Below are positions 35,367 to 47,000 of a stretch of DNA of 64,000 nt, piece by piece. The first letter of the stretch is position 1. Each line of letters begins with the position of its first letter. The translations under genes and the position numbers were made by a program. The DNA comes from Laetiporus sulphureus 93-53 (taxonomy: Eukaryota > Basidiomycota > Agaricomycetes > Polyporales > Laetiporaceae), in NCBI RefSeq assembly GCF_001632365.1, contig NW_024468522.1, positions 569,489 through 633,488 of the forward strand, in the 5' to 3' direction. The notes beneath the pieces were generated by a model. It saw nothing but the letters and a program-made list of their open reading frames with translations. It was not told the origin of the DNA and made no database searches.

Positions 35367-36853
35367 CTATGCCCATGTTACTCGCATGACCACCCTCTTC
35401 ACGCCCTCAACCTGCTCCCATATCGTGTCAACTTTGCCTTTAGTTTTACAGCCGTCCTCGCCTTCCGTCACACTAGAAGACTCGACCGCACGAATAAACT
35501 CTGCAACTCCCCCACCAACGCCAAAATAAACGCGCTTTGCGGCAACCAGGCATAGGGGTGGCAAGTCTTGCCTTGCTGTCCCTTCCTTTCCGTCCTGCTC
35601 GCCTAGATCGTCGTGCAGCTTATCCAACACCGCCTTCACCAATCCGCCTTCACTCCTTCCTCTCACTCCCCATCCTAAACATGCGCCCTTCAACGTCCTG
35701 ACCAACGCAGGAAGACTTTCCGGTCTATATACTGTCTCAGATGTTAGCGTTATGTCATATGCAAGCTCGGCATCGCCTTTCGCGTGGTCTGCTAAGGCTT
35801 CCCATGATCCAGAGGAGAACCGCAGCCGAACACGATATGCATGCAGGGACCCACGGAAGGCCGCAATGAGCGCGGGCGTGATGGGAAGCATGCCCAGGGA
35901 GGATGGGTCTGCCGGTGGAAAAGCATCATCCAAGTCATTGACAGCTTCAGTTACAGCGGATGTGCGGAAAGCAAGGGAGGCTGGGGACATATCTGAGTTA
36001 CAGGACGAACAGTCGAATCAGCATTTTCAGGCAGAGGTAGAGTATTGAAGATGGTAGATGAGAACACTCACACCACGCGAGTATGACATTTGGGAGGGTG
36101 ACCAGGCGGAGAACAAGGGAATTGTAGTCTTGCATGTGTACAAGTGTCTCGGTTTGTTCTGATGTAGGTTCGACAGAGAAAAGTCGATGGAGCACGTACA
36201 AGCAGGGGATCGCAGTACCACACCCAAGCTGCAAGTCGTGCCAAATCATTCGTTAAACAAAGGTCGAGTTAACTCATATTTGTATATTACGCACCTCCAG
36301 CACCCTCTTGCCTCTCAACTGCTTAGCTGCATCATCGCCGAGCAAGTCGTCCAGACAGCCTGCAAGGTCGAGTGCACACTCCCAAGTCTTCAAGCCACCT
36401 TCATAAACTCCAGGGACGAGATCCGATGGAGCGTCGAGGAATTCGAGGTCCTGTCTTCCTTTTGACTCTTTTTGTGACGATGATTTGGGAAGATGCTCCA
36501 ACTCTGGTTCCTCGAGAGATATCAGCTGAAAGCGGGCATCGAATAGGTCTCTCCGAGCAAGGATGACCGTATCATTTTTGCCGACAGGTATGTTAATTGG
36601 CGAGAATGAAATGGCTGGAGGGAGAGCATCGAGCTATGTGCTTGGGTGGATGAGCGAGGGCCATAACGTTTCACATCGCACAAAAACTCACTAGCTCGTC
36701 CAGAAGGTGGTCTACGACAGGCGCATTCTGTTCCGAAGGAAGAACACCCTCTGCGTGAGGCTCATCCTTTCTGAGTTTGGTAGGCGGCTGAGCATTCGCA
36801 AAGTCTGGAATATTTGGATCGCCGTCATCCACATCAAAGTCGAACTTGAACAT
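35367..36853 (-). CDS. hpm1: Protein-histidine methyltransferase (Hpm1/METTL18-like)
   Basis: An S-adenosylmethionine-dependent methyltransferase. In yeast Hpm1 methylates a histidine of ribosomal protein L3. It begins MFKFDFDVDDGDPNIPDF, an acidic N terminus. Then DLVPGVYEGGLKTWECALDL matches the family's diagnostic VYEGGLK-WEC block. VLELGCGTAIPCLYV (split by an intron) is the SAM-binding glycine loop. YNSLVLRLVTLPNVI, RLRFSSGSWEAL and YDITLTSETVY follow in the expected order. The stop is at 35367 after MRVTWA. About five exons; the splice phases keep the frame. No unusual residue was noticed. Confidence 0.88.
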
Positions 36854-37333
36854 TTTCGATGGCAGTGGTTGGGCAGTGGCTGGGAGAAATGGGCGTCTGT
36901 CTTCCTTTCGTTGCGAGCGCTAAGCGTTTATAGACGTTGCTCTCTATTCCGCGCGTACATCGATCATCAGCCGCACTTCTAAGCATTCCTGAACGGAAAC
37001 TGCTTCAAGCATTACTCCGATAACCAGTATCGTAACGGATTGACTGAAAGTAATGCACGCGTTAAAAACGATCAACAGATAAGAAGCTGTGACTCCGATG
37101 TACGCGTGCCACTTCGTCGTCCCTGAATCTGCACGGTGTTCATTATTCGTTGTTCAGACATAGTATGATGCCATTAAAATATCATGATGCCCGCGTAAAT
37201 ACGCTCGTGCTTCACGACCAATACCGCAACCGCCCCGCTTGGCGCATGGACAATATGAGAAAGTCTTACTGAACGAGCATACGAGTGCACTGACCAACCA
37301 TACAATCGAGATCATCACACCAACGGATGCGTT
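36854..37333. other. Intergenic
   Basis: Promoter side of the methyltransferase gene and 3' flank of the seven-TM gene. No gene seen. Confidence 0.5.
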
Positions 37334-38468
37334 TCAGACTGCCGTGTCCTCCGATCCCAACTTCTCCGAGCCTGCAGCATGATCGTCCACCGACGAAGCC
37401 TGAGAGATCTCCTTGACATCGTATTCTTCCGTACCGACGCAAGTCATGACACGTGTGCTCGTGGCCTCCGTCCAACCTTTACCCAGGGCCAAACGCATGA
37501 TGATGAGTAGCGAGGAGACCGTCTAGTAGACAGATAAGCTCAGTATATAGCGTTCAGCATCCGCAGCGCTCACGCTTACCTGCACTTGTCCCAAGGTCTG
37601 CAAAAACACTTGGGACAGAGCATTGTTCAGGGCGAATGGGACGAGGAAGAGAATGAAGAACGCCGAGAATAACGTAGCGGATTCGACCAAGATCGAAGCC
37701 AAGTTGGTGTAGTGTGAGTCTGGCCCGAAGATGGCAGCCATGCGTCGACGCAGGACGAGAAGACGTGCGACGATGAACAGAGTGACGATCACGTTCAGGG
37801 AGAGCGTCATGGCGAAATACGCGAGGGTAAAATTCACCTCGCTGAATGGCGAGGAGCTCGACGTCTGTACTAAGAACACAATCCCAAGAGCTGTATCATC
37901 GTGTCAGAACGGTCCCCTGCCACTTGATACTAGGAGTGAACACACCAAATGATGCCAAAAATATAGCGAATGCGCAGGACATTACGGACCAGATGAGCAC
38001 TCCACTGCCTTTATAAATGACCATGCAACGCCACACCTATCACACAAACGTTAAAGGGAGAAGGATCCAATGAAAATGTCGAAGAATTACCAATAGCAGA
38101 TCCATCAGCCAATTACCTATGACGAAGGAAACATTTCCGAGCTCGTCGACGGGGATCCAAAACATGGCCTGCTCGTACGCAGCTGGCCCTCCGGGATAGT
38201 TTCTGTTCTCGATGAATGCCAATTGAGTGAACTTTGCCCCGGCGCCCATAAAAAAGGAACCCAGCATGAAGATGACCGTGATGAAAACGAGGAGAGGAAC
38301 GTTGCTCTTGTAGTTAGAGCGCGTCGTCTTGCGTGCAAGGAGCCCGAAGCATATCACGAAGAGCGCTAACTCTACGCCGTACACGATGTTGCTGAGCAGG
38401 GCACCCTGTAGCCATGTTTCTTCCGCGTAGATTTGCGCTGGAGTCTCGTGAGGGGCGTAAGGATTCAT
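37334..38468 (-). CDS. Fungal seven-TM protein, left paralogue
   Basis: A polytopic membrane protein of an uncharacterised Agaricomycete family. It begins MNPYAPHETPAQIYAEETW. Hydrophobic segments follow in order: LLSNIVYGVELALFVICFGL, PLLVFITVIFMLGSFFMG, VSFVIGNWLMDLLL, then further exons with FTLAYFAMTLSLNVIVTLFI, SATLFSAFFILFLVPFAL and TVSSLLIIMRLALGKGWTE. That makes about seven spans with a cytosolic tail ending EDTAV. A receptor-like or transporter role is possible, but nothing in the sequence proves it. Its closest relative in view is 61315-62511, to which it is alike along the full length. Confidence 0.78.
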
Positions 38469-39658
38469 GATCTACTGCACGTTGTTCAGTACAGATTTGC
38501 GACTGCTTCCAGAAAATCAATAAGGACACACCTGTACGGGCTCACTGTCCGCTACGGTAGGGTGGACGTGAGAACTGGCACCTGGAAAGGCTGAAAATGT
38601 GACGCTGTCTTTAACACGCCTCGTGCCTGTCTGACACAGACCCGAGGCTGGAGTGAACTTTCATCAAGCGCTTCGTAGAACCGCATGCGGAACAGTGAGA
38701 AAATATATGGGTGGGAATGATGGACCAGGAGTCACCGGGAGAACCGACACGGAGCATCAAGGTGCCTTGAAAGAATCTCATCACAGTTCGAGAACTTATA
38801 GATTCCCCTTGACGAGCTGTTTGATCGATATTGGCGGACAATTATCCAATGTCGCATCGCCAAACAGCCGGTTGAAGGATGCCATTTTGCTTCCGAGAGA
38901 TAAAATGAGCCGAATATCTATCTCATACACCTTCAAGAGCTGAAGCTTGAGCTTGAAGCTTCGAGGCCGACTTCAACGTTTGTGCCTGACGGTCTCCAAC
39001 CTATCCATACGGTGGGATTGCCTTCGAATGACTGAAGGGAACAACCGAATAACCGTCAACTCGTTTGCATCTAGATGTGAGACAGGCATCAAGGACAGCG
39101 ACCCGCTGACAGAAGGATCATGATCCTGATATCACCGGTGAAGTTCCGTGACGGTTGATCTGGATTGCTGAAGAAGCAGCTGCGCAATCAGGCGCTCGAC
39201 AATTAAAAATCATTTGAGCAATGAAGGCCTCAGGCCTCCTTGTGGGGTCAGACTCTCCGTCCCGAAGTGTTTCAAAGATGGTCCTCAACCGCCGTAAGAC
39301 TGCCACAAGATATCTTAATATCCGTCCATGTTACGCGAGAACGCACTGTAAACGTCATTATTTTGCCGCTGTTGAAGATGCCAAAATGGCCTCATGCCTA
39401 GAAAGAGAGGAACCATGAGGTGGATGTGGTGTGGCATGCGCAATAAGCGAAGGAGTAGCACGAAACGTACTTATTGCCTTTGCACATTTTGGCAATGCAT
39501 TTCCCTTTGGTGAGGACGAACAGACAGAGATGGCACACATGCTGCATCGACACTCGTTGCAGACTATTGAAGGCGATAGCAGCTCACAAGGCAGACATCA
39601 TTCTTCCGTGAGCATTACTGCATTCCTCGCCAACACTACCACCCATCGAGAATCACAT
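38469..39658. other. Intergenic
   Basis: The 5' flank of the seven-TM gene and 3' flank of the broken iminopeptidase gene. An AAGCTT-rich imperfect palindrome lies at 38935-38975. No gene supported. Confidence 0.45.
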
Positions 39659-40625
39659 TCAGTTGGTCAAGAAATCGCCTACCAATCTCATATAGCTTTC
39701 TCTTTCTTCCCAACGACATAGTCCTGCGCCCCGTCGTATCGTCCGTTCGTCATGAGCACAGGAACATTGATCTTGTGGATGTCCGGGATCACACTCCAAT
39801 CTTTCATGCTGCCGGTGACATGGAAGTCCGACATGCCACCACCTCTGTCGAAGTAATGTCGATAAGCGGATGACGCGTACGAGCATGATCATCCAGCACG
39901 TACAAAGTCTTGGTCATTGTCATATCTTTCTCGTTCTCCTCAAAGGCAGACGAGACTTCGGGAGGCCACGTTTCGGGTCTGCAGACAAACTGTTTGGCAA
40001 ATACCGTCATGGCTGCCTCATATTCCGGCGCATTGATCTTCCCCGCCTTTTCACAGTCGTTTATAACTTTCTAGATGACTATGGAGTCAGTCGATGCTAG
40101 GCCTAGTCGGTTCATTTTACCCACCTGAAGGTCATCCGGGATGGTTTTGAGCAGGTTCCTCGCAGCAAGGGACCACAGATCCATCGACGCGAGACCGGAC
40201 GCGAGCACGAGCCGCCGAAGGCCTCTGGGCCGCCTGATGGCTAGCTCGGCGCCGAGCACCGCGCCCCACGAGTGACCCAGCACATCATACGTCTGTATCC
40301 CGAGACATGAAATCAAGTTCTCCAACTCGTCGATGAAGTGCTGTATCAACCAGAACTCCCAATCGCCCACTTTCTCTGGGAGGTGGGTGGATTGGCCGCA
40401 GCCGATCTGGTCGTAAAACAGCACCGGGATGGCGCGTGGACCTGCCGCTAGGTCTGTGTGCGGTAAGCCGTACTTGTGCGTATAACCGTATCCACCGTGG
40501 ATGAAGATGAGCGGAGTTGGCCCGGATTTAAGATCACCGTACAGCTTGTAGTATGTTTGGCACGGCTTGCCTGCAGCAGGCCAGGAGAAGGGAACAAACC
40601 CCTCTACGACAGGGATGGACATCAA
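39659..40625 (-). pseudogene. Proline iminopeptidase-like, catalytic His deleted
   Basis: An alpha/beta hydrolase (peptidase family S33) close to the gene at 57599-58559. Exon 1 reads MSIPVVEGFVPFSW, FIHGGYGYTHKYGLPH, FYDQIGCGQSTHLPEK and the nucleophile elbow GHSWGAVLGAEL. Later exons keep the catalytic-Asp region (LMTNGRYDGAQDYV). Right after this, near 39715, the sequence jumps in another frame to the last residues of the family, EERESYMRLVGDFLTN. About 25 codons of the paralogue are missing, including its NSSHLAS block with the catalytic His. The result is both frameshifted and inactive as a hydrolase. A splice event to rescue it could not be found. Confidence 0.75.
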
Positions 40626-40916
40626 GACGGCTGGAAGGGTTAATTAACCCATGCACGGCAGGACGGTTTATCTCTTCTCATTCGTATGGTATTGTTTGCA
40701 TGAAGGGTCTTGATTGGCGATTCAGACAGTACGACCCGGCGAAAGAGAACTTCTCAAAAAGTGGCGACCATGGAGGCACTGATAGCCGGTCGCCGAGCCC
40801 ATCGGGACCCTAGAGCCATGCGCTGTTGAAGAGAAAACGCCCTGCAGGGACGTGCATGCTGCACGAGGGTGCTTTGAAATTAGTACTGACGAAAAGTTCG
40901 CTCGAGTAGCCTTACG

Positions 40917-40929
40917 TTCCAAATAACAA
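40917..40929 (+). repeat. 5' sub-terminal inverted repeat
   Basis: TTCCAAATAACAA, reverse complement of 55313-55325. It lies 165 bp upstream of the transposase start codon. Confidence 0.6.
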
Positions 40930-41094
40930 AGTATTTGGCTATTGACAGAATGTGGACGCGAACGGCTTTACGTAATAATCGTCGCTGCAGTTCGACACCT
41001 TTTAGGAAGTAGTTTACGTAACGTTCGCCCCTCCTCCTCGTCATCGCGCTGCCCCTGTTGAGCTTTCTTGCTTTCTATCCGCTCACGTCGCTCG

Positions 41095-44000
41095 ATGGCG
41101 TTCACTACGTTCGTGCTCGCGGCGGTGCACTGTGAGAGTTTTCTTTTCATTCGACGTTCTCAATGACTGACAGTTTCATTCGCCTGTGATCGCAGTGCTT
41201 TATGCTGTTATATTGGTTTATATACGGTCCCGTGGCTTCATGACGTCTACTGCGTACGTTCTCGCGGCCGTGCGTGGTGAGTAACTCGCTCTAGCTTATC
41301 CTGTTTTTCCATAATGATTTTTACGTTCACTTACAGCGGTTGTCCTGTACATGCTGTGGTTCTTTCAGCGTCGGCCGCCGGTTGCGGGTTCGAGTGACGG
41401 TTCGGAGTTTGCGCGGTCGCATTCCTTCGTTGGATACTGCATTCCTCCGGTTGGGGGTGCTATTCGCAGGTCGTGCGTGTGCTCGACTGATGATATACGT
41501 GGATTTTTGCTCAGGTACGGTTCGCGTGCTCTGCTGTCTCGTCGTTCGTCAGTGACGTTCAGGGGTATGCAGTCTGTCGCTTCGCTGGACTCTTCATGGT
41601 GTTCCAATGTTTCATCCGTCGCGCTCGACGTTCCGTTGTCGTTCCTCGCACGCGTACTTCCGTTTCGCTCGTTGATTGATCTTGCACGTTTCCATCATAT
41701 AGGAAGGGATCGTCGAAAACGTTCAGTCGTCGGTCTCGAGTGTGTGTTGCTCGAGCATCGATGCACACTGGCTTGTGTGTCTGCTGTGGCGGTGTTCGAT
41801 TTTGTAGATGATGGTTTACATGAGGTGCGGACGGATGGTATTTGTACAATGGATTTCGTTCTCTTGGAACGTTTTCCTGTAGTAAGTGGGCAGCTTTGCC
41901 GAACAGCGCGGACGAGGTATTCATTTGCTGGTGTTGTTCGTTGCGATTTAAGTGTTCCGCGCATGGAATCGGACTGCGTGTTAGTTGACATGCCGATTAA
42001 TGATCTCGTGTGCAGGCTCGATTTCGCTTCCCTTGTTTCGGTTGCAAGTGCACATGGACTTATTGCTCCTGGTGGTCAATGGACGTTAGATAGTATCGCC
42101 AGCGAGCTGATTTCTCATCGTTGTTGGCTTTGTGCAAGGGTTTTTCCGTCGTTTCGCATTGACATTCCCGCGTTAACGTCGTTGTCGAGCAGTGGGTCGT
42201 TTGGGTCGCCTTCGCGTCCGCAAGTAACGGAGGCCGATCCGGTCACCTTTCCCCCCTGTCCGTTGAGCGTAAACGATAAGTTGACGATTTTGCGCGATTG
42301 GCATGATACCGTTGACGTTCCGGCTATATGTGAGAAGCCGTGCGCTGTATGTGCACGGTTGACGCTTGATAAAGACATCAGTACAGTTCCGTTGGATACT
42401 GTGGATGTTTCTGCTTTGCATCGCGCGGGTGAGTTCGTGACCCGCATTGAGCGTCGTTCCATTGATGACGCTATTGAGCCTGTGGTCGGTCCTGTGTTGT
42501 ACGCTCCTGCTGTTCATGTCGTGGGCGGTGTAACGTTCGTCGATGTGTGCGAGTCGTGTCGTACGGCACTGGACATGCGACGCGGTTTACCGAAGGAGGC
42601 GCTCGCTAATGGGCTGTGGGTCGGAGACATTCCTTCAGTTCTGCGTGAACTCACGTTTGTGGAGCAGATGTTGGTTGCTAAAGTGAGGCATAACTCATTC
42701 GTTGTGAAGGTTAACAAGGGTCAACGGAAGATGATCGCGAACACGATCGCATTCGCGCAACCGTTGGAAAAGGTCTACAGCGTGCTGCCTCCTCCCCGAG
42801 ATGAGCTGGACGACGTTCTCGCTATTCTATTCACCGGTCCTTGTCGTCCTACTGAAGAGGACTTTAAGCGGACTCCGTTGCTGGTACGCCACGCAGTCGT
42901 TCTTGCCGCGCTGAATTGGCTTGTTCTTAACCACTGCGATTATGCTGGGGTGTTCATCTCTCGTGCAAACCTTGCTACATATCCCGAGAACGAGCCGCCA
43001 GTCACCGTTCTAAGACGCTTGTCAGATGGAACTACCCCTGCCGAGTCGATGTCTGTGCACGAAGTTGATGAGGAACGAGGAACGGTTGACGGACCGTGTC
43101 CGTTCGTCGTCTGTGGTTTATCAGCCGCTGACATTGCTACTATGTCGTACAAAACTCGCATCGCGACGGCTCTGCAGTATTTTCATGACGGGGGTGCTGT
43201 GTTGGGTTACGGTCACAGTGATAAGCCGGAGAGTATATATCACAACAGTACTCTGTTGCCGAGTATGTTTCCGTGGCTATTTCCATACGGGCTAGGGGCA
43301 CCTGAAAATCCTCTGGTGAAGACAGTCATCGGTCGAGCTGCTCATATCCGCCAGTTGCTTTACTACGCTGATCGACGTTTTCAGACGGACTACTACTTCC
43401 CGTTTATTGTGTTTAATCACCAGCAGATCCGAGAGTCGACCCGTGGAGGCTACTTGTTGACTGAGCGTAACAACTTTCGCCATGTTGCCGACTTGGTTTC
43501 GTCTGTGAAGCCCGATGTTCTCCAGGGACTTGTCGATCGTGGAAAGAATGGGGAAGTCCTTCGGGCGGAGAATGAGGACGAGCGACATTGTTTTGAGCTA
43601 ATATCGATTCTTGACTATGTTGCAGGGCATGTCGACGGTTCGTCCGCTAAACGAAAGCAACAACGCAGCGAGATCCAAAGCGTTATCGTCGCTCTTAATG
43701 TCCCTCTCTTTTTTGTGACATTTTCTCCCGTGGACATCAACCACCCACTGTGCCTTTACTATTGTGGTCAGTCTATCGATTTGTTCGATTCACACGGTGA
43801 ATATCCGTCTTATGCTGAGCGACTACGCTTGATTGCTGATAACCCTGTCGCCTGCGCTCGCTTCTTTCACTTTGTAGTAAATGCATTCGTAACAATTATT
43901 TTGCGTGTTGGAGCAGATACCGAAGGTCTCTTCGGACGTATATCCGCATACTACGGTACCGTTGAATCACAGGGACGTCAGACATTGCATATGCACATGT

Positions 44001-47000
44001 TGTTGTGGATCCTTCACTCACTTAGTCCTTTGCAGATTAGGTCGCGTGTTCAAGGCGACCTTACGTTTCGACAGGCTATATTACATTGGTTGGATAGCTG
44101 CGTACAGGGTGATTTCTCCACTGGTCGATCGGACGATATTAAGGCTCGATTGGACGCGCGCGGAATCGAATCTGATGAGCAGAACTGTCGTCAGCGTCTA
44201 CCCTCCACAACGTTGCCTGTGCGGCCTCGTAACGTTTGTACGCGTGAAGAGGAAGATGAAGTTTATCGTAATGTGTTGCGCGATGCTGACGACGTGGTAT
44301 ACGAGTCTAACCGCCATCGTTGTCGATTGCAGACCGCACATTCCAAGGGTTGTCGGCTCACCAACGATGCATCCTGTCGTGCTCGCTTTCCTCGCGATCT
44401 TCGTTCGGACACGGAAGTTGATGAAGAAACGGGCGCGATCTTCTTTAAGAAATCGGAACCGTGGATTAATACGTTCAATCCTATCGTGTCCGCGGCTCTG
44501 CGATGTAATACTGATGTTACATCTCTTTTATCGGGGACGACAGTTCGTGCCGTCATCGCATACATCACGGATTATATCACGAAATCTCCTTTGAAGACGC
44601 ATGCGATTTTTGACACGGTGCGTACCGTATTAGACAATAACAGCGAGGCATTGAAGGATAAATGTACAGCCGAGGATCGTGCGCGATTAGTTATTACTAA
44701 AGCGGTGAATGCGCTATCTGCAAAAATGGAGATCGGGGCCCCCATGGTATGTTCGTACTTGCTTGGCTTTCCGGATCATTACACTAATATCTCATTCAAA
44801 AAATTTTATTGGACTGCTTATGTCAAATACATTGAGAGTACATGTTCTGGTTCCATGACGGTCACGCCAGCCTCTGCTAACGACGTCGTTGTCGACCGTG
44901 CTCCCGATGCGAATGAACGTGTCGTTATTGGACGATCTGGTAGCGAGCTTGTGCCTCTGAACAAAATCAATGATTACGTTTATCGACCTGTACGCTATGA
45001 ACATTACAGTCTATATGACTATCTCATTCAAACTGACGTTGTGAAGCATCGACGCTCTCGTTCTGCTACGACTATAGATGACACACCCGATGATGGCGAC
45101 GATGGAGATGCAGTTGGAGATGATAGTGCATACGAACGTGTGCACGGTAATGGTCGATCCACAGTTTATCATTCATTCTTGCCTGGACATCCTCTTCGCC
45201 ATACCCACGTCGTCGTGGATGTGGATCGCGCGAAGCAGTATGTTTTACATTTTCTTGGGAAGCCGTTGCCTCGACACGACAAAGGTGATCGAGAGAGTTA
45301 TTGTCAATCGATGCTAACGTTTTTCAACCCAGGTGGTTGGCATACCGGATCCGATCTGAAGACCGTCGAGCAAAACTGGGAGTCGGTCTTCAACCAAACC
45401 GTGTTCAGCACAGACCATGTTCGTGTCATGGCCAACATGAACGTTTTGTATGAATGCCGAGATGCCCGGGACGATTTTGCAGCGCAACGGCGCGCTAACG
45501 AAGGTTTGGCATCAACTCTTGCATTTCTTGACCCCAGTTCGTTGGATCATGTAGACCAGGATAGCGATGATGCGAACGCAGTTTTAGATGCCCAACAAGA
45601 GCTCTTGCTCGATATGCTTCACGATCGGCTGGCTTCTCATGGTGAGTTCACTTCCCGTAACGAGGCTCTAATGGCTGAGATGCGCACTCTGCTGCATAAA
45701 CTACATGCGGACAGCTCAGTTATGACTTTGTGCCCTGATACAATTCCTATAGATGTAGTGATTGCTTCGAAGCCTATGGGTTCATGGAAGGCTATCATGG
45801 CTTCTGCTAGAGAAGCGGTTGTCGTTCGTCGGATGACGTCAGTGCGCGTCGATCGACAGTCCGACTCCGTCGATGTCGTCAACTTCGATAGGTTTTGTGC
45901 AAACGTCGTCGAGGTGCTTACATTACACTCTAACCTTTTTGCATTTGCTGACGTAGATGCTATTCCCATCTCTATCCATGATGTCATAATCGCTTTGATG
46001 AAGGACATTTTGCAGACGTTTAATCTCAACGAACAGCAAGCACGGGTGTTTTGTATCACTGCTCGTCATCTTCATCACCATGACAAAGATCAACTTAAGC
46101 TATATCTTGGAGGAACTGGCGGTACAGGCAAATCACTGTGTATACATGCCATTTGCACTTTCCTTATACGTCGTGGAGAGGCGGGACGATTTTTGTTGAT
46201 GGCTCCGACATCAGGAAAACTCAAATCTGGCTTATCGTCCTTTTATCCGCTTGCCATCACCAAATAAGACAGTAAGTCCGAGAAAGTCTCAGGACCTCCT
46301 TGTTTTGGACTTTTCTCCGGATTGCAAGCTTCTTATTGTGTGCTTATTGGATTGTACAAGCCAAAACCAGCGAGAACAAGTCAAAAAAGGAGGTTCTCGA
46401 GCCACAAGTCGATTTGAGTTTTCCTGATGGACGGGTTCTGCTGCATCGTTGATCTTTGGCTCAACATATCATTCTGTGTTAGGTTTCTCTCACAATTCAG
46501 ACCATGGTGGCAACTGTACTTCAACCGCTTTGTCTAAGGTCCGCGAACGTCTGAACGGGGTCGATATCATTGTTATCGATGAAGTATCCATGATATCTTG
46601 TATTGAACTTTATCGAATTAGCGCTCAGATGTCAAAGGCATTGGGCAGTGCCGATCAATCATTTGGCGGTTTGCATGTTATACTTGCCGGTGATTTTGGT
46701 CAACTACCACCGGCTGGCAAGAACTCCGCGTCTTTGTACTCAAACAGTGTTGGAGCGTGGTCCTCGGCCAACACGTTGCGCTCCCAGCAGGCTGCTATAG
46801 GTAAGGCCTTATGGCATACGTTTACCACCGTTGTTATCTTACGAATAAATATGCGCCAGACGGGATTGGACGATGCTCAAAATCGATTCCGTCACGCGTT
46901 GAACAATTGTAGATTTAAGTCATGCACTCCGGATGACATCGCTCTGTTGCGTACACGGATTTACACTGCAGGTGATTCTTCCTTGAGCGACGTGTTCGCC

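Noticed and set aside
46260..46430. The insertion in the helicase read as an intron, since GTAAGT occurs inside at about 46272
   Set aside because: Stops in frame precede that donor, and no GT-AG pair coincides with the points that restore the APTG motif. Terminal inverted repeats and a second genomic copy identify a MITE.
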